Program-made: the position numbers and the translations under genes
Shown: piece by piece, positions 57,535 through 64,000 of the stretch
How positions within the stretch are numbered: position 1 is the stretch's first letter
How the letters are laid out: the number at the start of each line of letters is the position of its first letter
Notes under the pieces: model-generated
Database searches by the model: none
Told to the model about the DNA's origin: nothing
The model's input: only the letters and a program-made list of their open reading frames with translations
NCBI RefSeq assembly: GCF_016132545.1
Contig: NZ_CP066167.1
Location: forward strand, 62,001 to 126,000
Direction of reading: 5' to 3'
Origin: Spongiibacter nanhainus
Lineage (GTDB): Bacteria > Pseudomonadota > Gammaproteobacteria > Pseudomonadales > Spongiibacteraceae
DNA length: 64,000 nt

Positions 57535-59640
57535 TTAGCTGGCTTTCCAGTCCACTTCGGTCGATTGGTCGCTGTTGATCAGGGAAGCGATGATATCGGC
57601 GCTGGTGGGGATGTAAAAATAATAGCCCTGGGCCGAGTGACAACCGGCGTCCAGCAACAGGTCTTTTTGCGCCTCGGTTTCGATACCGCTGCAACTCAAA
57701 TCCAGATTCAGTGCGTTGGCCAGCGCGGCAATGGCGCGAATTTTGGCAACCGCATTGAGGGCGGTGGCGGATTGGGCAATCAGCTCACGACCGATTTTAA
57801 GGCGCTGAAAGGGTAACTCACTGATACGCTCCAGGGACAGGTCCTCGACCCGGTCCAGCGTCAAGCTGACACCCAAGTCCCGCAACTGCACCAGCTGTAG
57901 CAGCTGGTCGGCCTTGTTGTTCTGCAAATCCTTGTGGCTGACCTCCAGCTCCAGGCGCTCTGCAGGCAGGGAAAACTGCTGCAAAATACTCTTGGTCTGT
58001 CTGGCAAACTCCGGGTGGGAGAACTGCGCGGGACTGACATTGACCGCCACCTTGCCGAAGTCGATATTGTCGTCCAGCCAGGCCCGGGCCTGGCGGCATA
58101 CCGCCTGCAAAACCAGACTACTGAGTTGGGTGCTGAGCCCGTTGCTGTCAGTTAAGCTGATAAATTCACTGGCGGTGACCGAGTTGTTGCTGGGGCAGCG
58201 GACCAGGGCCTCCAGGCTGCGGATATTACCGGTGGCGAGGTCCACCTCTGGCTGGTACAGCACTTGAATGTCGGAGGCCTCCATGGCCTCCATAATCGCT
58301 TTGGAGGTGCGCTGGTAATCTTCCAGTGAGCGGTTTAAGTGATTGCCCGCAAAGCAGTAGCCCAGCCCCCCTGTTTTGGCCCGGTACATAGCGTCGTCCG
58401 CCTTGTCTTTCAGACCCTTGGCGCTGTCGCCGTCGGCGGGATACAGGCTGATGCCAATGCTTACGCTCAGCGGCAGTTCGATACGGTTCAGTTTTACCGG
58501 CTTCTCCAGCGCTTTTAGAATCCGCTCAGCCATCCGGGCCGCCGATTCAGGATCGCGCATGTCCCGGCACAGGGCGACGAACTCATCGCCACCCACCCTG
58601 GCGGCCAAGTCGTTTTGGCGCAGGCAGTTCTGCAGGCGAGTAGCAAATTCGCGCAGTATTAAATCACCGGCGGCGTGGCCGTAGGTGTCGTTAATCGGCT
58701 TGAATTTGTTGAGGTCAAAGTAAAACAGCGCAAAGCCGTGGTCGTTACAGCGGTTCTGATGCAGAGCTGTCTCCAGCTGGTTATCCAGCATCACCCGGTT
58801 TGGCAGCCCGGTCAGGGCGTCGGTATGGGCCATGCGCTCCAGTTGCAGCAAGCGCTGAAAGCCTACCTGGCGATCGATCCAGGTGGCCAGCAAACTCAGC
58901 AACAGAATCACCCCGGCGAACATACCGATGCTGGCGGCCATGGAGCCGTCTGACAAAAAGGTGCCGTGGGAGGTGCCGTCGCCGACATGGTGGAACTGCG
59001 CCGCAGCCATCGCTGTGTAGTGCATGCCGGCAATGGAAAGGCCAACCACCGGCCCGGCAAAGTAGCTGACGGCATTTTCCGGCATGATCCTCATGGCCCG
59101 GAGTCTGGCGCGGATGCTCAGTGCGGCAATGGCCAGTACATGGGCGATGGCGATGGACAACACAAACAGACCGAAGTCGTAGCGCAGCCCGGGCATTCTC
59201 ATGGCTTCCATTCCGGTGTAATGCATGGCGCCAATACCGCTGGCGAGGAGCAGCGATCCCAGCTGCAAGCGCCAGCCCCTGGTAGAGGCGTCGGCAATAA
59301 AGTGCAAGGCGACCATGCTGCCGATAACAGCGGGGAACAATGAGAGCAGGGTGAGGCCTGCATCGTAGCCGCCGTGGTCGTGCCCTGGCAGTTCGAAGGC
59401 CAGCATCCCGGTAAAGTGCATGGACCACATGCCGCAGGCCATGGCCACGGCGCCGCCGGTAATCCACCAGGCGCGGGTGGCAGCCTCGCGGGCGGCGGTA
59501 ATGCGATCTGCCAGTGCCAGTACGGTGACCCCGGCAAAGCAGGCGATCACTATAGACAGAGTCACCAATAGTGGGTCGTTCTGACCCTCTATCATCGCGC
59601 CCAGTGTCGGGTTGTCAGTGTCGAATCGCCAAAAATTCAT
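57535..59640 (-). CDS. MHYT-GGDEF protein with degenerate EAL domain
   Basis: This protein of about 701 residues starts at ATG 59640. The N-terminal MHYT sensor has MHFTGM, MHYTGM and MHYTAM in six or more helices, possibly sensing O2, CO or copper. The GGDEF domain has VGGDEFVALCRDMRD near residue 350 with an RQND inhibitory site before it. The EAL domain keeps LEALVRC near 477 but lacks the metal-binding DDFGTG, reading SLTLDRVEDLSLE instead, and has SHK in place of the TE residue and KIG in place of KID. The protein should be a diguanylate cyclase whose EAL module is a sensor or inactive. A GTG 4 codons earlier is an alternative start. Confidence 0.92.
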   Translation of the reverse strand: MNFWRFDTDNPTLGAMIEGQNDPLLVTLSIVIACFAGVTVLALADRITAAREAATRAWWITGGAVAMACGMWSMHFTGMLAFELPGHDHGGYDAGLTLLSLFPAVIGSMVALHFIADASTRGWRLQLGSLLLASGIGAMHYTGMEAMRMPGLRYDFGLFVLSIAIAHVLAIAALSIRARLRAMRIMPENAVSYFAGPVVGLSIAGMHYTAMAAAQFHHVGDGTSHGTFLSDGSMAASIGMFAGVILLLSLLATWIDRQVGFQRLLQLERMAHTDALTGLPNRVMLDNQLETALHQNRCNDHGFALFYFDLNKFKPINDTYGHAAGDLILREFATRLQNCLRQNDLAARVGGDEFVALCRDMRDPESAARMAERILKALEKPVKLNRIELPLSVSIGISLYPADGDSAKGLKDKADDAMYRAKTGGLGYCFAGNHLNRSLEDYQRTSKAIMEAMEASDIQVLYQPEVDLATGNIRSLEALVRCPSNNSVTASEFISLTDSNGLSTQLSSLVLQAVCRQARAWLDDNIDFGKVAVNVSPAQFSHPEFARQTKSILQQFSLPAERLELEVSHKDLQNNKADQLLQLVQLRDLGVSLTLDRVEDLSLERISELPFQRLKIGRELIAQSATALNAVAKIRAIAALANALNLDLSCSGIETEAQKDLLLDAGCHSAQGYYFYIPTSADIIASLINSDQSTEVDWKAS

Positions 59641-59800
59641 CGCTATTTCCACGTCAGTGTGGTTCGCGCTTAGTCGATAGGCGGCAGCGCTGGACCCACA
59701 GAGTCGTTTAATGGTCGCTCAGAATAGGGGTGGCGCGCTTACGTCACAATTGCGACAAATACGGATCATAGGCGCTGGCTGGTTGATGACGGGGCGTGGT

Positions 59801-60391
59801 CTAGCGTTGCTGCAGGCGTGTCAGCAGCTTGGCAAGAGCCTGACCGCGATGGCTGACGGCGTTTTTTTGCGCTTTGGGCAACTCCGCCGAGCAGCAACCC
59901 AGCGAGGGTATGTAGAAAAGCGGGTCGTAACCGAAGCCGTTGTCCCCCCGGGCCTGGTCGACGATTTCACCCCACCACAGACCCTCGCAAATGATAGGGG
60001 CCGGGTCATTTTCGTGGCGGACAAACACCAGGGCGCAGTGGAAGTGGGCACGGCGATTGTCGACGCCGGTGAGATTGGCCAGCAGCTTGCGGTTGTTGGC
60101 CTCATCGTCGCCATGGGTACCGGCATAGCGGGCGGAATAAATGCCCGGTGCTCCCCCCAACGCGTCAACACACAGCCCCGAGTCGTCGGCCAGAGCCGGT
60201 AAGCCGCTGTGACGGGCGGCGTGACGGGCTTTGATCAAGGCGTTTTCTACAAAGCTAAGGCCGTCTTCGACGGCATCGGGAACGTCAAACTCTGACTGTG
60301 GTAGCACCTCGGCATCCAGGTCGGCGAGAATGTCGGATAACTCGGCGAGCTTACCGGGGTTGCCGCTGGCCAGAACCAGTTTTAGTGCCAT
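59801..60391 (-). CDS. rdgB: XTP/dITP diphosphatase RdgB
   Basis: The 196-residue HAM1-family enzyme removes inosine and xanthosine triphosphates from the nucleotide pool. LASGNPGKLAELSDIL at the N-terminus, ALADDSGLCVDALGGAPGIY near 75, and FGYDPLFYIP with SHRGQALAKL at the end are the family blocks. Catalytic Asp residues are present. It closes the conserved proC-yggT-metX-metW-rdgB block. Confidence 0.96.
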   Translation of the reverse strand: MALKLVLASGNPGKLAELSDILADLDAEVLPQSEFDVPDAVEDGLSFVENALIKARHAARHSGLPALADDSGLCVDALGGAPGIYSARYAGTHGDDEANNRKLLANLTGVDNRRAHFHCALVFVRHENDPAPIICEGLWWGEIVDQARGDNGFGYDPLFYIPSLGCCSAELPKAQKNAVSHRGQALAKLLTRLQQR

Positions 60392-60446
60392 GGTGTTAAC
60401 TCCTGTTGTGCCTGTGGCTTTTACAGGTCAACCCTACAGGCCGTCC

Positions 60447-60926
60447 CTACAGGCCGTCCTTCGAGTGGTAGAGCTGTTTGTTGAACTGAATGTCGTAGGG
60501 TTGGCTGCGTCCCTCGACGCCCACTTGCAGGCGAAAGTCCCGGCGCTCCTCTTTGCCGTCGGTTTCAAAGGCGGCAATGTAGTAGAGCGCGTCCTGCTCG
60601 ATCACCTCCCGGAAGATAAGCTCGGTGCGATGGATCAGGTCGGAGGTGGAGCCGCTGACCTCGGCACGGATGGGTGCCTCGCCATCGTCGCCGCGACGAA
60701 TCACCGAGATGTTCACCAGAAATTTATCGTCACCCCGTGTAATACCGTAGGCTTGGGCAACCTCCGGTGACAAAAAGGTGGTGTTAAATACCGTGTAGTG
60801 GACGGTGTCCCGGCCAAAGTCGGTGGAGGTGGGTGTCGGCGTTTGTGACTCTTGGGCTACAGCGGCGGTACTTGCCAGGGCGACCACCAAAACCAGATTC
60901 AATAAGCGGAGTGCAATGCGTGTCAT
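60447..60926 (-). CDS. DUF4426-family secreted protein
   Basis: The 159-residue protein has a signal peptide (LVVALASTAAVAQES). The mature chain matches the family with VHYTVFNTTFLSPEVAQAYG, LVNISVIRRGDDGEAPIRAE, and FREVIEQDALYYIAAFETDG. The fold is a beta-sandwich of unknown function. It is found between metW and rdgB in Pseudomonas relatives too, so the position supports the call. Confidence 0.9.
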   Translation of the reverse strand: MTRIALRLLNLVLVVALASTAAVAQESQTPTPTSTDFGRDTVHYTVFNTTFLSPEVAQAYGITRGDDKFLVNISVIRRGDDGEAPIRAEVSGSTSDLIHRTELIFREVIEQDALYYIAAFETDGKEERRDFRLQVGVEGRSQPYDIQFNKQLYHSKDGL

Positions 60927-60990
60927 GCTTTGGACCTCGTTGCAGTCTGTTCAGGTCTGTTTCAGCCACCGGGCCACCCGGTGGCAGTTA

Positions 60991-61581
60991 TCACTTGCTG
61001 ATATGGTATACGGCGGTCACACCTAACAGATTGGGGAAGCGATCAGCCAGGGCGCTTTGGCGGTTGTCGCCGCCAATCACCGCGCTGTTGAGTATGCGAA
61101 TGTCTTTTTCTTCGCACAGTGCTTCAAAGTCCCGCACAGTACAAAAGTGAATGTTGGGGGTGTCGTACCAGGTAAAGGGCAAAAACTTGGACACCGGCAT
61201 GCGGCCCCGGAAATTGAGGTGCCAGCGACTTTGCCAATAGCCGAAGTTGGGGAAGGTGACAATGCACTCCCGGCCCACCCGCAGCATTTCATCGATGACC
61301 TTGTGGGGGTAGCGCAGGGTTTGCAGAGCCAGGGTCATCACCACCATATCAAAGCTGTCGTCGAGGAAATTGCCGAGCCCTTCGTTGAGGTCGTGCTGGA
61401 TAACGTTGACGCCTTTGGTGAGGGCCTGGGTGATGTAGTCTTCATCGATTTCCAGACCGATACCGCTGACCTGGCGCTGTTCGGCCAGGGTCTTGAGCAA
61501 GGTGCCGTCGCCGCAGCCCAAGTCCAATACCCGAGTGCCGGGGGTGATCCAGGGTTGGATCATGGTGAGATCAAGACGCAT
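60991..61581 (-). CDS. metW: Methionine biosynthesis protein MetW
   Basis: The 196-residue class-I SAM-methyltransferase-like protein starts at ATG 61581, which overlaps the metX 3' end by 11 bases. [16 protein letters not shown] is motif I, then [20 protein letters not shown], and [16 protein letters not shown] is motif IV. MetW works with MetX in methionine synthesis. A longer frame starting at 61623 lies inside metX and is not family-like. Confidence 0.95.
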   Translation of the reverse strand: MRLDLTMIQPWITPGTRVLDLGCGDGTLLKTLAEQRQVSGIGLEIDEDYITQALTKGVNVIQHDLNEGLGNFLDDSFDMVVMTLALQTLRYPHKVIDEMLRVGRECIVTFPNFGYWQSRWHLNFRGRMPVSKFLPFTWYDTPNIHFCTVRDFEALCEEKDIRILNSAVIGGDNRQSALADRFPNLLGVTAVYHISK

Positions 61582-62746
61582 GGCACTCCTCCTTAACCCG
61601 CTGCATATAGGCGGAGAAGACATCGAGGTAACGGGGAATCGGCATCAGAAAGGCGTCGTGACCGTGATTGGCTTCGATCTCGGCGTAACTGACTGGCCGG
61701 TTGGCGGCCACCAGGGCGTCGACAATTTCCCGGGAGCGGGGCGGGGCAAAGCGCCAGTCCGAGGTAAAGGACATCACCATAAAACTGCAGGTGGCGTGGC
61801 GGAAGGCGGCAATGGGATCGTCGCCGTACTCCCTGGCCAGGTCATAGTAGTCCAGTGCTTTGGTCATCAACAGGTAGGTGTTGGCGTCAAAAGCGGTGGA
61901 GAAGGTCTCGCCCTGGTAGCGCAGGTAGCTTTCTACCTGGAATTCCACCGGGCCGTCATCGGCGCCCATCAGCAGGGAGCCGGCTTTCAGGTCGCGGCCA
62001 AATTTTTCCTTCATGCCATCGTCGGAGAGGTAGGTGACATGGCCGATCATCCGCGCCAGTGACAGGCCCTGGCGGGGCAGGGTGCCGTGCTCCAAAAAGC
62101 GCCCGCCGTGGAAGTCAGGGTCCGAAGTGATGGCGGCCCGGGCGATTTCATTAAAGGCGATATTCTGGGCCGATAATTTCATCGCCGAGGCGATGACCAC
62201 GCAGTGGCGCAGCTCATCCGGGTGTTCCAGGGCCCAGCGCATGGCCTGCATGCCGCCTAAGCTGCCGCCGACAATCGCCGCCCACTGGCTGATACCAAAG
62301 TGCAGCATCATTAGCCGCTGGCTTTCCACCCAGTCCCGGCAGCGCAGGGTTGGGAAATCCGGCCCCCAGGGTTTGCCGGTTTCGGGATTGATGGAAGCCG
62401 GGCCGGTGGAGCCGTGGCAGCCACCGATATTATTGATGCTCAACACAAAAAAGTGATTGGTGTCGATGGGTTTGCCGGGGCCGATACAGTTGTCCCACCA
62501 GCCCGGCTTGCGGTCGTCTTCGCTGTGATAGCCGGCGGCGTGGTGATGGCCGCTGAGGGCGTGGCAAATCAGAATGGCGTTGGACTTGTCGGCGTTCAGC
62601 GTGCCGTAAGTCTCGTAGACAATATCGTGCTCTGGCAGGGCCCGCCCGCAGGACAGCATCAGTGGCTGGTCGAAGTGCACGGTCTGTGGGGAGACTATAC
62701 CCACGCTGCCGGCAGTGGTGTGTTTATCGGACTGTGTGTCGCTCAT
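61571..62746 (-). CDS. metX: Homoserine O-acyltransferase MetX
   Basis: The 391-residue alpha/beta-hydrolase-fold enzyme begins the transsulfuration or direct-sulfhydrylation route to methionine. [16 protein letters not shown], the nucleophile elbow [14 protein letters not shown] (Ser near 160), [15 protein letters not shown] (Asp) and [14 protein letters not shown] (His) are present. Many gammaproteobacterial members use succinyl-CoA rather than acetyl-CoA; the donor cannot be fixed from the sequence. Overlaps metW. Confidence 0.95.
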   Translation of the reverse strand: MSDTQSDKHTTAGSVGIVSPQTVHFDQPLMLSCGRALPEHDIVYETYGTLNADKSNAILICHALSGHHHAAGYHSEDDRKPGWWDNCIGPGKPIDTNHFFVLSINNIGGCHGSTGPASINPETGKPWGPDFPTLRCRDWVESQRLMMLHFGISQWAAIVGGSLGGMQAMRWALEHPDELRHCVVIASAMKLSAQNIAFNEIARAAITSDPDFHGGRFLEHGTLPRQGLSLARMIGHVTYLSDDGMKEKFGRDLKAGSLLMGADDGPVEFQVESYLRYQGETFSTAFDANTYLLMTKALDYYDLAREYGDDPIAAFRHATCSFMVMSFTSDWRFAPPRSREIVDALVAANRPVSYAEIEANHGHDAFLMPIPRYLDVFSAYMQRVKEECHAS

Positions 62747-62769
62747 CCGCTGTGTGTAAATTCCTTGCC

Positions 62770-63081
62770 TTATTGGGCCGTAGCCGGGCCGGCGGCGTCG
62801 AGCTGCAGGGCCGCCGGAAGTTTTACAGGTGCTCGGATTGTAAGGGTTTTTTGCCGGCTTTGCGCGCCGCTGGTGATTTCCACCGCCTGCTTTTTTACTC
62901 CGCAGGCCTTGGCCAGAAATTGTTGTAGCTGCTTATTGGCCCGGCCTTCGGTGGCCGCGGCGGCGATACGAATTTTGAGCCGCTCGCCGTGGAGACCGGC
63001 AAACTCCTCACGGCTGGCGCCGGGTTGGATGTAGCAGAACAGTTTTAAATCCTCGCCCTGCCAGCGGTAGTGCTTATTCAT
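62770..63081 (-). CDS. DUF167/YggU-family protein
   Basis: The 103-residue small protein has [40 protein letters not shown] and [19 protein letters not shown], the standard UPF0235 order. It is soluble and of unknown role, found next to yggT across Proteobacteria. The C-terminal 15 residues ([14 protein letters not shown]) are variable. It belongs to the proC-rdgB block. Confidence 0.92.
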   Translation of the reverse strand: MNKHYRWQGEDLKLFCYIQPGASREEFAGLHGERLKIRIAAAATEGRANKQLQQFLAKACGVKKQAVEITSGAQSRQKTLTIRAPVKLPAALQLDAAGPATAQ

Positions 63082-63116
63082 ATGCGGCTGTGGAATCGCT
63101 TACAGTCCTATTACCA

Positions 63117-63183
63117 AGTGCCTAACGCCCAATAACACCAGTGCCTAACGCCCAATAACACCAGTGCCTACAGCCCCATAACC
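63117..63183 (-). repeat. 23-bp tandem repeat spanning the yggT stop codon
   Basis: On the plus strand AGTGCCTAACGCCCAATAAC plus ACC occurs at 63117-63139 and again exactly at 63140-63162. A shorter degenerate copy, AGTGCCTACAGCCCCATAAC, follows at 63163-63183. The degenerate copy includes the yggT stop codon and last codons (minus strand), and the exact copies lie beyond it. The two exact copies are identical, so this duplication is young. Confidence 0.92.
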
Positions 63184-63755
63184 AAGGCCGGGTGCAGCCC
63201 CATTGAGGCGCCCACATGGCGCAATAGCACTTCCAGTACATTGATAGAAAGAAACACCAGAATTGGCGACAGGTCCAGTCCACCCAGCGGCGGGATCAGT
63301 TTGCGAAACGGCGCCATCACCGGCTCGGTGATTTGATGCAGCAAGGCGGCAGCGGGGTGGTGGGTGCCCTGGGCCACCCAGCTCAAAATAATGTGGGCGA
63401 TGATGGCAAAGAAGTAGAAGCTCAGTATCGCGCCACACAGTCCCAATATCGCCCAGACCAGCAGTTGAGCGGGGTTGGGGATGCCACCGGCGTAGATTTT
63501 ATAGAGCACGGCAATGCCGATGGCCTGGACCAGGACTGCCAGCAGCAGCGACGAGGTATCCACCCGGCCCACGGGTGGCAGCACTTTGCGCAGTGGCAGC
63601 ACCAGCGGGTTGGTGATTTTGACAATGGTTTGGCTGATGGGGTTGTAGTAATCCGCCCGCACCAGCTGCAGTAATACCCGCAGCAAAAAGACAAAAATTG
63701 CCAGGCTGATCAGGGTGTTGACGACAAGAACAGTGATCTCGTTTACGGCGCCCAT
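63168..63755 (-). CDS. yggT: YggT-family membrane protein
   Basis: The 195-residue protein has two repeated YggT domains. Each has a helix pair followed by the NP(I/L)... motif: FLLRVLLQLVRADYYNPISQ and ITNPLVLPLRKVLPPVG in the first, HIILSWVAQGTHHPAAALL and ITEPVMAPFRKLIPPLGGLD in the second. Function is poorly known; homologues affect osmotic tolerance and membrane-protein localisation. It begins 5 bases after proC ends. The 3' end is duplicated in a 23-bp repeat. Confidence 0.94.
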   Translation of the reverse strand: MGAVNEITVLVVNTLISLAIFVFLLRVLLQLVRADYYNPISQTIVKITNPLVLPLRKVLPPVGRVDTSSLLLAVLVQAIGIAVLYKIYAGGIPNPAQLLVWAILGLCGAILSFYFFAIIAHIILSWVAQGTHHPAAALLHQITEPVMAPFRKLIPPLGGLDLSPILVFLSINVLEVLLRHVGASMGLHPALVMGL

Positions 63756-63760
63756 TGCGC

Positions 63761-64000
63761 TTACTCTCCTTCCAATTCTTTAGCCAGTTCGTCGGCCCGG
63801 TCCCGGGCTCCGGTGAGGGCCTGTTCGACCAGTTGCCGCAGGCCGCCTTGTTCAAATAGACCGATGGCGCGCTCGGTGGTGCCATTGGGGGAGGTGACCC
63901 GGCGGCGCAGCTCGGCCACATCCACGTCTCCTTCCAGTGCCATGCGGGCGGCGCCCAGGGCGGTTTGCAGTGTCAGTTGGCGCGCGGTATCGGCATCCAG
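63761..64000 (-). CDS. proC: Pyrroline-5-carboxylate reductase, C-terminal fragment
   Basis: The frame is open to the right edge, so the N-terminal NAD(P)-binding domain is outside. The 79 visible residues cover the helical C-terminal dimerisation domain: ARQLTLQTALGAARMALEGD, the family hallmark VTSPNGTTERAIGLFEQGGL and a terminal Glu/Leu-rich helix. This is the last step of proline synthesis. Position before yggT matches the Pseudomonas-type block. Confidence 0.93.
   Translation of the reverse strand: MDADTARQLTLQTALGAARMALEGDVDVAELRRRVTSPNGTTERAIGLFEQGGLRQLVEQALTGARDRADELAKELEGE

Noticed and set aside
63117-63183. GGGCGTTAGGC boxes in the yggT repeat as attC sites
   Set aside because: These are direct tandem repeats with no palindromic pairing and no cassette ORF, so the resemblance is accidental.
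1-64000. CRISPR arrays, tRNA and rRNA genes
   Set aside because: No regularly spaced direct repeats with unique spacers, no cloverleaf with CCA-type end and no rRNA-like sequence were seen by eye; a computed scan would be decisive.

Overview
The window is chromosomal DNA of a Gammaproteobacterium. The right end carries the proC-yggT-DUF167-metX-metW-DUF4426-rdgB block known from Pseudomonas and relatives. Together with the gshA, moaA, dsbB, lrgAB, MoxR/VWA and AddAB-like genes and the GC-rich codon use of the core genes, this suggests a marine or aquatic member of the Cellvibrionales/Spongiibacteraceae type. That placement is an inference from gene content only. No rRNA, tRNA or CRISPR array was seen.

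Layout. 1-1881: 3' two thirds of polA. 2195-4412: an array of four small plus-strand cassettes separated by attC-like recombination sites, holding an orphan HigA antitoxin, a BrnT-like/CopG pair, an unknown acidic protein and a Phd/ParE pair. 4618-8918: an RND efflux operon. 9249-12597: a copper-related MbnP/MbnH operon with an outer-membrane protein. 12766-13542: cbiZ. 13689-14417: a second, isolated cassette. 14553-22714: mixed genes including a secreted S8 protease, FMN, MOSC and NYN proteins, rsgA and a decayed ferric-reductase-like gene. 22848-27450: a third cassette cluster, one cassette of which is split by a complete IS66 element with perfect 8-bp target duplications. 27666-64000: mostly core genome, covering an RNA m5C methyltransferase, an AddAB-like helicase/nuclease pair, small stress membrane proteins, lrgAB/dsbB, gshA, a DyP peroxidase, MoxR/VWA, moaA, a Rieske oxygenase, murI/peroxiredoxin, a heat-shock gene with a clear sigma-32 promoter, an AsmA-like protein, a frameshifted giant lipoprotein, a SRAP protein, a MHYT-GGDEF protein with a degenerate EAL domain, and the met/pro block.

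The most distinctive theme is three separate groups of integron-type gene cassettes with no integrase in the window (CALIN-like). In each, all open reading frames point the same way, stop codons fall in or next to the attC-like site, and the next ORF starts a few bases after a GTTRRRY-like box. Toxin-antitoxin cassettes dominate the first group. A HEPN-like protein, two small membrane proteins and a lipoprotein make up the third. Other points of note are the three-gene MbnP-MbnH-barrel operon, two loci where the 3' end of a gene including its stop codon has been tandemly amplified (25-bp and 23-bp periods), a 15-bp in-frame minisatellite in a cupin gene, and two or three recently broken genes.
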